DNA of 64,000 nt from Antedon mediterranea. Taxonomy: Eukaryota; Echinodermata; Crinoidea; Comatulida; Antedonidae. The position numbers and the translations under genes are program-made. Below the pieces are notes generated by a model. The model searched no databases. It was not told the origin of the DNA and was given only the letters and a program-made list of their open reading frames with translations. Shown here piece after piece: positions 1 to 12,700 of the stretch (its first letter is position 1; the number at the start of each line of letters is the position of its first letter). The stretch spans positions 5,086,001-5,150,000 of the forward strand of contig NC_092679.1 in the NCBI RefSeq assembly GCF_964355755.1. Reading direction: 5' to 3'.

Positions 1-165
1 CTAGTGACGCAACGTAACGCAACCTACGCAACGTAAGAAAATGCCTTTCCAATAATTGTGTTTGCCCCCGCCTGCGTGAAATCAAACTGTTACGTCGTCG
101 GTTACCATCTGCAATACATCACATTCAATACGTCGCTGCGTTGCGTTCTAGTTAGTATGGGCTCC
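1..165. mobile_element. Family A MITE (longer subfamily), cut by window edge
   Basis: Shares CCCCCGCCTGCGTGAAATCA and CTGCGTTGCGTTCTAG with the copy at 29019-29210. Left end lies outside the window; right end decayed. Confidence 0.7.
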
Positions 166-334
166 AGACGGAGCTTTGATTTAATATTACTATACTAAAA
201 ATATAAATATTTTTGCACATAAGCGTTTCATACGTGTATTACTTGAGTTTGGATACTCATTTGTATTTTCAGACCAAAATCGAAATAAAAAAAAAAATTA
301 AAAAAAAGACAATGAATACAGACTTGGGGCAAGT

Positions 335-450
335 CTACGTTCTAGTTAGAAGCAAGCTTTACTAATCGCAAACAACGAATCATTTGACCTAACACTTGTG
401 ATTGGTCAACTTACTTCCATTGCGCGTATATGTGGGAGGAACTAAGCTTC
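335..450. mobile_element. Family A MITE relic
   Basis: Degraded copy recognisable by ACTTGTGATTGGTCAAC and the right end GGAACTAAGCTT. Confidence 0.5.
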
Positions 451-500
451 ACAGCATGTCATGTGACTTAAATAATAATGATAAGAAATAAAATAATTAC

Positions 501-714
501 TTGGTTTTGGTTGTGCTTGATCTCTGGTAGCGTTGGTGGCATTTTATGACGTGTTTTCGGTTTGTATGATTTGCCTAGCACTGCACTAGTGCCGCCTCGC
601 CAAGCCTTGTCGTCGTCTTCTTCTTCAACGTGTGATGGATCAAACGCGCTATCATATGCTTTATGGTCCGCTTTTTCATTTCGAGAGATTATCATCATAA
701 TGTTCTTGGTCAAC
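501..714 (-). CDS. WD40/EF-hand gene exon 23 (last in window)
   Basis: Residues 1209-1280, including ADHKAYDSAFDPSHVEEEDD and SAVLGKSYKPKTRHKMPP, a basic tail of the type found after the last WD repeat in this family. Acceptor TTTTATCCGCAG, donor CAA|GTAATT in phase 0, so at least one more exon lies beyond the left edge. Confidence 0.88.
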
Positions 715-3700
715 CTGCGGATAAAAGACATTACCTTTGTATAACTTGATTATATTGAGGTAATCTGTTAGAATAATACTAGTTGTATTATCAACTAAAG
801 ATTGTCTCAAACTTGGACAAAACGCAACGAGGTAGGCACAATTCGTAAGTGTGTTGACCAATCGCAAGCGACTGTCCGCATGATCCATCGCGTCAAATTA
901 TGGGTACTACTTGGGTTGGGTCCAAGTGAAAACCGCGCTTAATTTCTCAATGCAAAAGGTTATATTTAAAAGGATCAATATCGGCGAATATAAAGATAGG
1001 GAGAGAGAAAATTGAGTTTAATTAGAACTTCATAAGATGACATAATAATTAGCCATATTACTATCCTTCTTTTTCTCGATCAATATTATTTAAGGAATTA
1101 TTTATTTTAACGATCATTTTTATTACCGATCACATACATTACGTTGATTTCTTTATTGCCTCAATCAGAAGTTTATTAATGTTTAGTGCGCATATCAATC
1201 AATCAATCATCAGAAAGAGGTGGCACCCGCACCCGCAATATTAGTCAATGTTTGACATTTATAGAGCAAGGGAGTTGTGCTGGCATCTTAAAACATCTTT
1301 AAAAAACAAAACTCCACTCTATATATCCATAAAAGTATATATAACGAGTTTGAGGGTTTCAGCTTCAATAAGGACATCACTGTCAAGATAGAAGACGTTA
1401 TCGACTGAATGTTCAATCACAAACGTCTCATATTGATCTACTAAAAACAATTCACTAAGGCAAATAAAAATCCGAGGCTTTATCTGTGGCTGCAACACGA
1501 TCAGTTCCACGCCAATTAAAAGACACAACGCGCCGCGGAGAATATATACATAGTACAGTACTGTATTTGTCGCGGCCAGACATACGATTAAACACCTCAG
1601 AAATAATTGAGAGCATCACTAACCTCCACCTCGATCGAATACCTCCATTCAACACCTTCAAGGTCAAAGCAGACGCCACGCGTTGAACATCACGTGGCAT
1701 TCGACGTGACATGTTCTCCGGATCAACCGGTTCAACTAATTTAGGCCAGCCGCCCTTTTGACCAAAGGTACCTACAGAATAACAAGAAGTGCAATCATTA
1801 TTTCAACAAACCACTGTGTGAACATTTCGATTAAGCTTGGTTCCCACTAGGACGGAACGCAAGTCAATTGACCAAGCGAAAATTCGGGTAATCAATCGTG
1901 TTATGATTGGTCGAATTATTTGTGGCGCGCGGCGCGCTTACGTCGTTGCGCTGGGTCCTAGTGTGGGAACCAACCATTGTGACTTGGTGGTTTAATATAA
2001 AGGCGGTTTTACGTTGTTTAATTTAATATCGAATTTGAAAAGCATGCATTTGCAACGAAACTTCACAAACTATCCTCAGAAATCTCATAGTAGGCTGAAT
2101 GCTATAGATAAGTATGAGGGCGATGTATATCTAAATCTTTGTACCAAATTGAGATACGGCACAATAGAAAAACATTCCATTCGGATTCGTCGTTCGAAGG
2201 TTGCCTGTCGAATATCACGTTGATAAATATTACGTTTAGCGAGTATAAGTAATATAAACGGCATAGAGAACTTCTAACGAACGTTCATTGTTGTTTTATC
2301 ATGCTAATTACTTCCTCATTTACATTCAACCTGTCCTATTGGTATATAAGTACTCTAGGCGTTGTTTTCTGTTTCTGATAATGAGAATAGTTTCTCGAAA
2401 CATTTCAAGACATTTTAAGGCAGTTAGCCTATTTATCAAATGCCTCACAATCATTATTTTAATTCTAATGAACACTGGTACTGGTACTGGTTCAAAACCG
2501 TCTCACAGAGAGACATCTGGTAGCCATTGACTTAAAGTTGGCATTTGGATGTGTTACTTTTAAATGTACAGTATGTTAATAAATATAATACGAATTGCAA
2601 AACTCTCTGGTAAAATTAACAGAATTTTTCTTGATATTATATTGATATTTTTCTTACCTATATATCGTCCACATATCGTCCATAGCCGTACGCTACAGTC
2701 ACTACTACAAGTTATCAGCAATTCTTTATCCTCTGCGTACGAGACGCTTGCTATGCTTGCCAAATGCGCGCGAAATGAGTTTAATTTTGGTGGCCATTTC
2801 AGAGTTTTCTCCGGGTTTGTTGTCGCCGGTGGTGGCCTGAACCCAGACAGGATTTTATCCTCGTATTTTTGAGTTAATGATTTCAAAATGTCGGTTTGCT
2901 TTGTGTACGGAAATCGGCTTCGTCGTTTTGCAGTATCGCGATCGGCCGAGTCTTTGCGTCTATTATCAGATGGGTTTATGCAGTATTCTGTTATGTCCCA
3001 AACCTGTGGATTAACACAACAACTGTAAATACATTTTCACATTCATAGTAATCAATATTATCGACAGGCATATTCGACTGGTCGCTTTACGAGCTTCTCA
3101 AATTGCTCGCAAATATCTAGTCGCAGAGCAAGGAGTCAAAACAGATCAGTCGTAGACTTCTTTCAAAATCAATGTTACATGTAGGCCTACAATTTTCCTG
3201 TGTGTATGTAGAATCTCGTCTGTTTTAACAACTGTGTTTGTAAAAATCCTGAATTAAATATCTTTTATGGTACTTATAGTTTAAGTATATTGTCCATGAA
3301 ATAGTTAACACTGCTGCAAATCTATAGATTAAAATAACTATTAGGCTTTTCTTGTTGTTATTTTCATATGTTTGTTTATATTTTCATCCTGTATTTGGTG
3401 TATAGGCCTACACTGTTGGATGTGAAAGAATAAGATACAAAAATAAATACAAAAGTCGAATAAGTCTTTTGTGATTATTATTTCTATCATGATTACATTT
3501 GACGACAAAAAAATGTATAAGAAAATTTACAAAGAATTTACCTTAATATATCCTAATGTATCGCCTGTTATCAGAAATTCATTTTTGCTGTCTGTAGTCA
3601 TAGCAACAACAGCTTCATTCGGTTTGTGTGCGGCATTAAACTGGCCCAGTAAGCCTCCTTTGTGATGTATCGACCAGGCTCGAACCCAGCCTTCAGCCCC

Positions 3701-6700
3701 ACTTGCTATCAACGTAGCGGTGTCTTTGTCATTTGGACGTGTTTGTAAGAACAAAACCTAAACAAAAATTAGGCGTAGATATTACGATATTTATATTAAT
3801 TTATAGACCAATGAATAAGCTAACAGACCTCGAATAATAGGTCCGAGGAGTCCTATCGTAGTTGACTTGTGCTCAGACGTTATGCTTAGTACGGACTACA
3901 ATGCACAGCTTAACATATGGCCACACCTTTACAACGTATCAATCATTAACTATTTTGATAATGTATTCGAGTTAAAACACACTCTCAGAAGACTACAAAC
4001 TTACACCAGAAAGGCCGCGTGGCCCAACGGATAAGGCGTCCGACTTCGAATCGGAAGATTGTGGGTTCGAGTCCCATCGTGGTCGATATTTTTTTCTCTT
4101 TGTTTTGCATTTAGACAACGTTTATGTCGAGTTTATGAATTTGTATTTCTTTTACCAGGGAAAAAAGGAATAGGCCTCACTAGTTAGTTTATCGATAAAA
4201 ACACTAACCTTATCAACCGAGGCTTCGTGTTTTCTACTGTATTCTCCATAGTTGTCTGCATCAATGAAAAACTCTGACGATTTCCCCGCCATTTTATCCA
4301 AAGCACTGATCTCTTTTGGTGGGTCATTCGAGCTATGTTCGTCTGCAGTGTCTGTCACAAATGTACGGCTGCTGTCAGGCCGCGAGGACGTGTTCTCTGT
4401 GTTGCCATCTTCAGCGACGCTATTTCTACTTTTCTTATTTATTGAGGGAAGAACAGTCGTACCACTTAGTTCTCTAACTTTGCCTACACTCTCTGCGTCG
4501 TCTGCTGTAAATGACCCACGCGTGCTCTTTCTTCCGACGGACTGATCGACCGACTGACCATCATCTGATTTACTATAAGTGTTTCCGCATGGTAATTTTA
4601 AATTTGAGAGTCTGTCAAGTTTGGTTGTGCTGCCCTCAATTTTTGGAAAACTTTGTTTCGATTCATATCTGTCCATAAGGGTTGATGTGGCTGTGTGGCC
4701 GACAGACTGACCTTTAGCACTCTCATTTGCGTTCAGTCTGCAAAGCGCATGCGCTGTTTCCAGTGACCATATCAAAATGTCTCCATCGTAGGATGATGTT
4801 GCTATGATACTAGGATCATAATACGATAACGATAAAATATCTTCTTTATGTTTCGATTCCCATTGCCTGGAATAATCATCCTCATTAGAATCACTAAACA
4901 ACAAGGGAAAAATAATGATGATTAATTTACATTTTAAATATTAAAAATGTATTGTCCCCAAAAAACATAAAAAATGAAGATGATTTAAATCAGACTCTGA
5001 ATATGTTATTTTGTAGTTTTAATAAAGTTAATCACTTCCGTAAAAAAAACAAAAGAAAAATGTTTTAATTTATAAAATAACAAAATAAAAACTTTGACCA
5101 TTTGTTTGCTTTAAAGTACAGTCTTTTCAGGTAAATACATTTTTTTCGATCCAAGTTTTGGTGAAAGTGGATAACTATTAGTATTATGTTACATTAAAAT
5201 TGCATATTTAAAAAAAAATTGTTACGAATTATTTTTATCAGGGGGAGTTTTCGATTTGAGACGACCGACGACCAAACTACATCGTGTTAATTCATTGTGC
5301 GCATGCAGGGATATGCGTTTCCTTTCTCCTCACACCTCGACACAGTGTTTATGGAGTTTAGGTCCAGGAACAATCGATGAAACATTGGTTGGTCGTCGCA
5401 ATTGGAATCGAAAGATCACTATTTTAAGAGCTGGTTATGCCACCGACGCACTGCACAGATACATTATCGTTGTTCCACTACAACGAAACGCATCGACGTT
5501 TTGACGCAAAGTGATGTATTGCGTAATTATATGCGAGAACCGACGACGCAACAATGCTACAAATATCGCAGATTTGATTTCACGCAGGCGAGGGCAAACA
5601 CAATTATCGGAAGGGCATTTTCTTACGTTGCATAGGTTGCTTTGCATCCTAGTGGGAACCACAATTTAAGGCTATTAACAATAGTCTTTGAATTCAATAG
5701 AATTATACAAAAAAAGTACAAATTAAAAATATGATTGTAGTTAAAGCAAATAAAAGCCTGCTCTATTGCCTTAACTTGCTAACAATAACATTTTATCAAT
5801 TGAAACCATAAACTTTGCAATGAATAGAGCCACCAATAAAGTGATAAATAAAATCCCTATTGAATTCATAACAAGGACATCAAAATGCAAGAATGATTAG
5901 ACGGACACGTGATGGCCGTTATCGACTTCCGTACAGTAATGACCACATGACCCCTCTCCTTTGTCTCGTAATTCTCAAAACGTGTGGCGACAGCGTAGTA
6001 AAAATACGCAAATCCCACTAACAATACTTAAGCATTTTAATTGGCCATAAAAGAACGATTGAATAATTGTTAAATAATTCTTAAGACGGTTTAATACTTA
6101 TTTATCCTAGTTTAAGCCAGCAGAGCTTTAGGATATAGTCGCTGCTGCAGTATTCTTCTCAATTTGTTCAGATTGGAGTAAGTCTTTTTTTGTAGGCTTC
6201 AAGACAGGCGCAATCTCTTCGTATATTGTCTAAGTTTTTATGTCACCGATATTTTATCATATCAGCCTTATTTAATTGTCATTTTTTTTTTCTCTTTTAC
6301 CATGCCACCTAGATTGTTTTAGATCTAGTTTAAGTAGCACAGGAGGCGCCTGAGATAACCGAGACAGAGCTGGTGCTGACCGGGCTTCAATTAGACCGAT
6401 CCCTGGTTAGCGACGAAGGCGTAACGCCTTACTTCGGTTTGGTTTTTTTTTTCTTTTGGCATGGTTAGAATCCCTTTTATTGTATTAGTTTATGTACAGC
6501 GCTTAGAGGTTTCACAACATTAGGCGCTATATAAATCAAGGATATTAATATTATTATTACTTACATATAAGTGGTAACACGTCTATTCCATCCTGCTGTT
6601 ACGATTCTCTGCCGTGGTACAACAATACCTGTAATCTAAAATAAGAGGGGAAAGTCCAAATAACTATATAAATGAGATGAAAATAGTCAAAATAGCAATA

Positions 6701-9700
6701 TAAAAACGAACAAAAATATATTCATTTCATAATGACATTTCATAACAATTATAATTTATAGGCAACATCTTGAGTCAAAGATGCTCTCCAGGTAGAATGC
6801 CGTCCTGAGATGAGTAGTAGTAATTAGTACAGTTTTGTTTCTATGGATCAGAGATTGCGAAATAAAAGATTGAATGAATGAATGAATTAATAAAATAATC
6901 AAATTTAAATTAATATTTTTCACAGGCACAAATTAATTCAGTCTTTTTTCCTCACCTCAAACGAGTCATAAACTTCAAGTTCCCGTAAACAAGCACCATT
7001 ATTGAAGTTCCAGATTTTAACCGTTCCATTTCTACCACCGGTAACTAATCGGCGTCCAGTCGGGTCGAAGGTCATAGCCGTAATTTCTGCGCACTTTTCT
7101 ACACACTTTTCTACGTATTTGTGCGCATTGGCAAATTGTATAGTCTTCAGTCCAGTCATTATGTCCCAGACGCTAACAACCGAATCGTGACAACAGCTAA
7201 CGACTTGGTTGAATAGGCTATTGTAAATTGCTTCGGTGACTGGTTTGTTGTGTGAGGTCACTTCTTCTTCTTCACCTTCGATTTCCCATTTATGTTCCAA
7301 AAGGGCCAACTGCAATACAACAAAAATATATATACAGTTTTACCTTGATAAATAAGTAATGTTTATAAAATGAATCTAAAAAAACCCAGGTTATTTTGGT
7401 CAAAAATATTCGACCACGATGGGACTCGAACCCACAATCTTCCGATTCAAAGTCGGACGCCTTATCCGTTGGGCCACGCGGCCGTCCGATTCAAACACGA
7501 TCTGTGAGGTCTCATGGCAATATCAAAACCCTTTAGAGTTATTATTAAAAGTTAATAAATGATTTGCTACATTGGAAAAACAAAAGTACTATTACTGTAA
7601 CTATAATTTTTTAATTCATTACTTTAGATGTTTTAATAAAAGTTTAACAATATTGCAAATCCAAAAACAGACTACATAGGGGCTGTTCAAGTCAAACCCA
7701 GTAAATACGACATTAGTATAATGTACTTAGTTAGTTATCGGTGTGTAGAAGAATATATACAGTTTTACATTCATCAATAAATAATGTTTGTAAAATTAAT
7801 TTAAAAAACCAAGGTTATTTTGGTCAAAAAGTTTCGACCACGATGGGACTCGAACCCACAATCTTCCGATTCGAAGTCGGACGCCTTATCCGTTGGGCCA
7901 CGCGGCCGTCTGATTGAAACACGATATGTGAGGTCTCATGGCAATATCAAAACTTTTTGCGTTATTATTAAAAGTTAATAAATGATTTGCTACATTGGAA
8001 AAACAAAAGTAATATTACTGTAACTATAATTTTTAATTCATTACTTTAGATGTTTTAATAAAAGTTTAACAATATTACAAATCCAAAAACAGACTACATA
8101 GGGGCTGTTCAAATCAAACCCAGTAAATACGACATTAGTATAATGTACTTAGTTAGTTATCGGTGTGTAGAAGAATATATACAGTTTTACATTCATAAAT
8201 AAATAATGTTTGTAAAATTAATTTTAAAAACCCAGGTTATTTTGGTCAAAAAGTTTCGACCACGATGGGACTCGAACCCACAATCTTCCGATTCGAAGTC
8301 GGACGCCTTATCCGTTGGGCCACGCGGCCGTCTGATTGAAACACGATATGTGAGGTCTCATGGCAATATCAACACTTTTTGAGTTATTATTAAAAGTTAA
8401 TAAATGATTTGCTACATTGGAAAAACAAAAGTAATATTACTGTAACTATAATTTTTAATTCATTACTTTAGATGTTTTAATAAAAGTTTAACAATATTAC
8501 AAATCCAAAAACAGACTACATAGGGGCTGTTCAAATCAAACCCAGTAAATACGACATTAGTATAATGTACTTAGTTAGTTATCGGTGTGTAGAAGAATAT
8601 ATACAGTTTTACATTCATAAATAAATAATGTTTGTAAAATTAATTTTAAAAACCCAGGTTATTTTGGTCAAAAATATTCGACCACGATGGGACTCGAACC
8701 CACAATCTTCCGATTCGAAGTCGGACGCCTTATCCGTTGGGCCACGCGGCCGTCTGATTGAAACACGATATGTGAGGTCTCATGGCAATATCAAAACCTT
8801 TTGAGTTATTATTAAAAGTTAATAAATGATTTGCTACATTGGAAAATCAAAAGTAATATTACTGTAACTATAATTTTTTAATTCATTACTTTAGATGTTT
8901 TAATAAAAGTTTAACAATATTGCAAATCCAAAAACAGACTACATAGGGGCTGTTCAAATCAAACCCAGTAAATACGACATTAGTATAATGTACTTAGTTA
9001 GTTATCGGTGTGTAGAAGAATATACAGTTTTAAATTGATAAATAAGTAATGTTTATAAAATGAATCTAAAAAAAACCCAGTTTATTTTGGTCAAAAATAT
9101 TCGACCACGATGGGACTCGAACCCACAATCTTCCGATTCGAAGTCGGACGCCTTATCCATTGGGCCACGCGGCCGTCTGATTGAAACACGATCTGTGAGG
9201 TCTCATGGAAATATCAAAACCTTTTGAGTTATTATTAAAAGTTAATAAATGATTTGCTACATTGGAAAAACAAAAGTAATATTACTGTAACTATAATTTT
9301 TTAATTCATTACTTTAGATGTTTTAATAAAAGTTTAACAATATTGCAAATCCCAAAACAGACTACATAGGGGCTGTTCAAATCAAACCCAGTCAATACGA
9401 CATTAGTATAATGTACTTAGTTAGTTATCGGTGTGTAGAAGAATATATACAGTTTTACATTCATAAATAAGTAATGTTTATAAAATTAATTTGAAAAACC
9501 CAGGTTATTTTGGTCAAAAAGTTTCGACCACGATGGGACTCGAACCCACAATCTTCCGATTCGAAGTCGGACGCCTTATCCATTGGGCCACGCGGCCGTC
9601 TGATTGAAACACGATCTGTGAGGTCTCATGGCAACATCAAAACCTTTTGAGTTATTATTAAAAGTTAATAAATGATTTGCTACATTGGAAAAACAAAAGT

Positions 9701-12700
9701 AATATTACTGTAACTATAATTTTTTAATTCATTACTTTAGATGTTTTAATAAAAGTTTAACAATATTGCAAATCCAAAAACAGACTACATAGGTGCTGTT
9801 CAAATCAAACCCAGTAAATACGACATTAGTATAATGTACTTAGTTAGTTATCGGTGTGTAGAAGAATATATACAGTTTTACTACATTCATAAATAAGTAA
9901 TGTTTATAAAATTAATTTTAAAAACCCAGGTTACTTTGGTCAAAAAGTTTCAACCACGATGGGACTCGAACCCACAATCTTCCGATTCGAAGTCGGACGC
10001 CTTATCCGTTGGGCCACGCGGCCGTCCAATTGAAACACGATCTGTGAGGTCTCATGGCAACATCAAAACCTTTTGAGTGATCATTCAAAGTTAATAAATG
10101 ATTCGCTATATTGGAAAAACAAAAGTAATATTACTGTAATTATAATTTTTAATTCATTACTTTAGATGTTTTAATAAAAGTTTAACAATATTGCAAATCC
10201 AAAAACAGACTAAATTGTGGGCTGTTCAAATCAAACCCAGTCAATACGACATTAGTATAATGTACTTAGTTAGTATGTGGTGTGTAGAAGAATATAATTA
10301 TACAGTTTTACATTCATACATACGTAATGTTTATAAAATTAATCTTTAAAAAAAAGCTATGTTATTTTGGTCCAAAAATATTCTACCACGATGGGACACG
10401 AACCCACAATCTTCCGATTCGAAGTCGGACGCCTTATCCGTTGGGCCACGCGGCCGTCTGATTGAAAACTGGTCTGTGAGGTCTCATGGCAATATCAAAA
10501 CCTTTTGAGTGATTCTCAAAAGTTAATAAATGATTCGTTAATATCACACATCATTGGAAAAATAAACCAGCATTATTACGGTAACTATAATCTTCAATTC
10601 ATTACTTTTGATGTTTTCATAAAAGTTTTACAATCTTGACAATCACAAAGACAACATTGTGGGATGTTCACAACTCAGTCAATACGACTGAGTAGGGGAG
10701 GAGGTAGAAGAGGGCAGGCAGAGGGTGAAGTGGTTTCGTTGTATACCTACCTGATTTGTTCCTAGAATGAGTGATCCTGTCTTTGCGTGGAAGCACACTG
10801 TATTAATCATGTAAGGTCCAAGGTTTATGTTTCGCGGGTTGATCGTCTGCAAGCAAGTCTGATCGCGCATGTCCCACACTTTAATTCCCTATTGGTAGAA
10901 AAGAACAACTAAGTTGTACATTATAAGCATTGAAAAGCGCCTTGAGCACCTTTTGGAGGAGAAGTGTGCGCATTAAAATCTTATTATTATTATTTAAAAT
11001 TAATCATTCAGTTTCTAGTTACCCAAGTCCTGTCAAGAAAAGACAGAGGGTCATCACAATTAACAAATAGGCTGACCTCTCCAAGTAGCCCACGCAGTGG
11101 TCAAAATGGAACTTCGAAGTTTCTCCAATCATTAGGAATCCCCTTCCCGACATATTGCAGAGTATGAATAATTACTGTTTACTAACACGAGTCCAAACAG
11201 AGAAACCAATTTGGTAAATTTTAATATTCACCTTATCTTTTCCTACAGTGATAATCTAAACATGAGTCCAAAAGGAGAAACCAATTTGGTAAATTTTAAT
11301 ATTCACCTTATCTTTTCCTACAGTGATAATCTAAACATGAGTCCAAAAGGAGAAACCAATTTGGTAAATTTTAATATTCACCTTATCTTTTCCTACAGTG
11401 ATAATCTGAGCATGTTGTCCGTTTACTACCACATTGGTGACCGCTGAGGTATGACCCTTCATCATACCCGTTGCCTTCGACGTCACGTACGGGTTCCATA
11501 TACGCACCGCGCGGTCCATTCCGCCAGTTACTTTAGATAAAATTAATAAAAAATATTGTATTCAAGAAGTTTTCCTAATTATAGTTCGCGTAAAAGTAAT
11601 TTATTTAGTTTAGTTTAATATCATTTAATAACAAAATGCATTCATTATTTGTTTTACTGTTTAAAATTCATGATTGTTTCTGAATGCAATCAGGGAAGAT
11701 TGAAATCAATTGTAATGTCACTCTATGTAATCAACTATATTCTAGTGTCGGAAATCGTAAACGGTGCGTTTTAACGTCGGAAATCATGAACACATGGCCC
11801 ACATTAAATTACTATGACTAGATGGCACGCTCGCTTCGCTCGCGTACCATCTAGGTCGTGCCCACAGATGGTTCTCGAATACACAGTATTTCCAGCGAGA
11901 AAAAAATGGAGATTTCAAGTGTACGTACCGCAGGACTATAATACATTGTCGTTTACAGAAACGAATAAATATACACAATGATTTATGTAGTCAACCAAAA
12001 TTAGCACCCTGGGAATTACTTCCGAGAGAGAAACAAAATGAGTCAAAATTTTTTATTTGGACTCATTTAAACAAACCCAATTTGTGTTTTGTATGTAACA
12101 TTAAGGGTTGAGGGATGGGGGAAGAAGATAGGTACAAAGAGGAAACATGTTAAAATATATTCTTATCCACTCAGTAACGAAATATTGTTTTTAATGTGTT
12201 ATAGGCCTATAAATAATATACCACTAAATACAGTAAAACATTTACGATTTAATACGGTACTTTGTTAAAACTCTCACTGTCATAGTCGATTGAAATAGTA
12301 AAGTACATGTAACGATACACCACTACGACGTTTATATATTTTTAAATTATTAATTAATACAAACGTTGAGAAGCAACTGTCAGTAATAACGTTTATTTAT
12401 TTGTATATTAAATCTAAATCTATACCTCTATGGTTAAACCAAATAATTTGGAATGTTTATTTGTATATTATATGTTTATAATCTAACAGTAGGGCCTACC
12501 CACACTCACAGTAATAAAGTTTATTTGTATATATTTTTATATTACATCTAACAGTACCAACACTCACAGTAAGAAATTTGCGATTCAAATTGCGATCAAA
12601 AGTGGTTAATACCTTAACAGTATTGTACAGCATTGCAATACTATTTATGTTTATTCTCCAAGGGGGCCCATAAATCTAAATCTATACCTCTATGGTTAAA

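Larger units (their letters stand above)
7327..10688 (-). repeat. Tandem array of eight ~422-bp units, each with a tRNA-Arg gene, filling intron 16
   Basis: tRNA starts are spaced 424, 422, 422, 423, 423, 426 and 432 bp. Each unit has the 73-nt tRNA and a ~350-bp AT-rich spacer with recognisable landmarks (for example GACATTAGTATAATGTACTT). The array begins about 17 bp from the exon 17 acceptor and ends about 60 bp from the exon 16 donor. Spacer units are nearly identical in the middle and most divergent at the right end, as expected from unequal crossing-over. Confidence 0.95.

Noticed and set aside
1319-1440. Possible exon on the minus strand (VDQYETFVIEHS...) after a good acceptor
   Set aside because: It has no usable donor in the needed phase, and exon 22 joins exon 23 perfectly without it through AG|GTTAGT.
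4252-4545. Plus-strand ORF of 97 codons
   Set aside because: Shadow of exon 19.
7327-10688. Possible CRISPR-like array because of regular direct repeats
   Set aside because: Units are ~422 bp with tRNA genes in an animal intron; spacing and content do not fit CRISPR.
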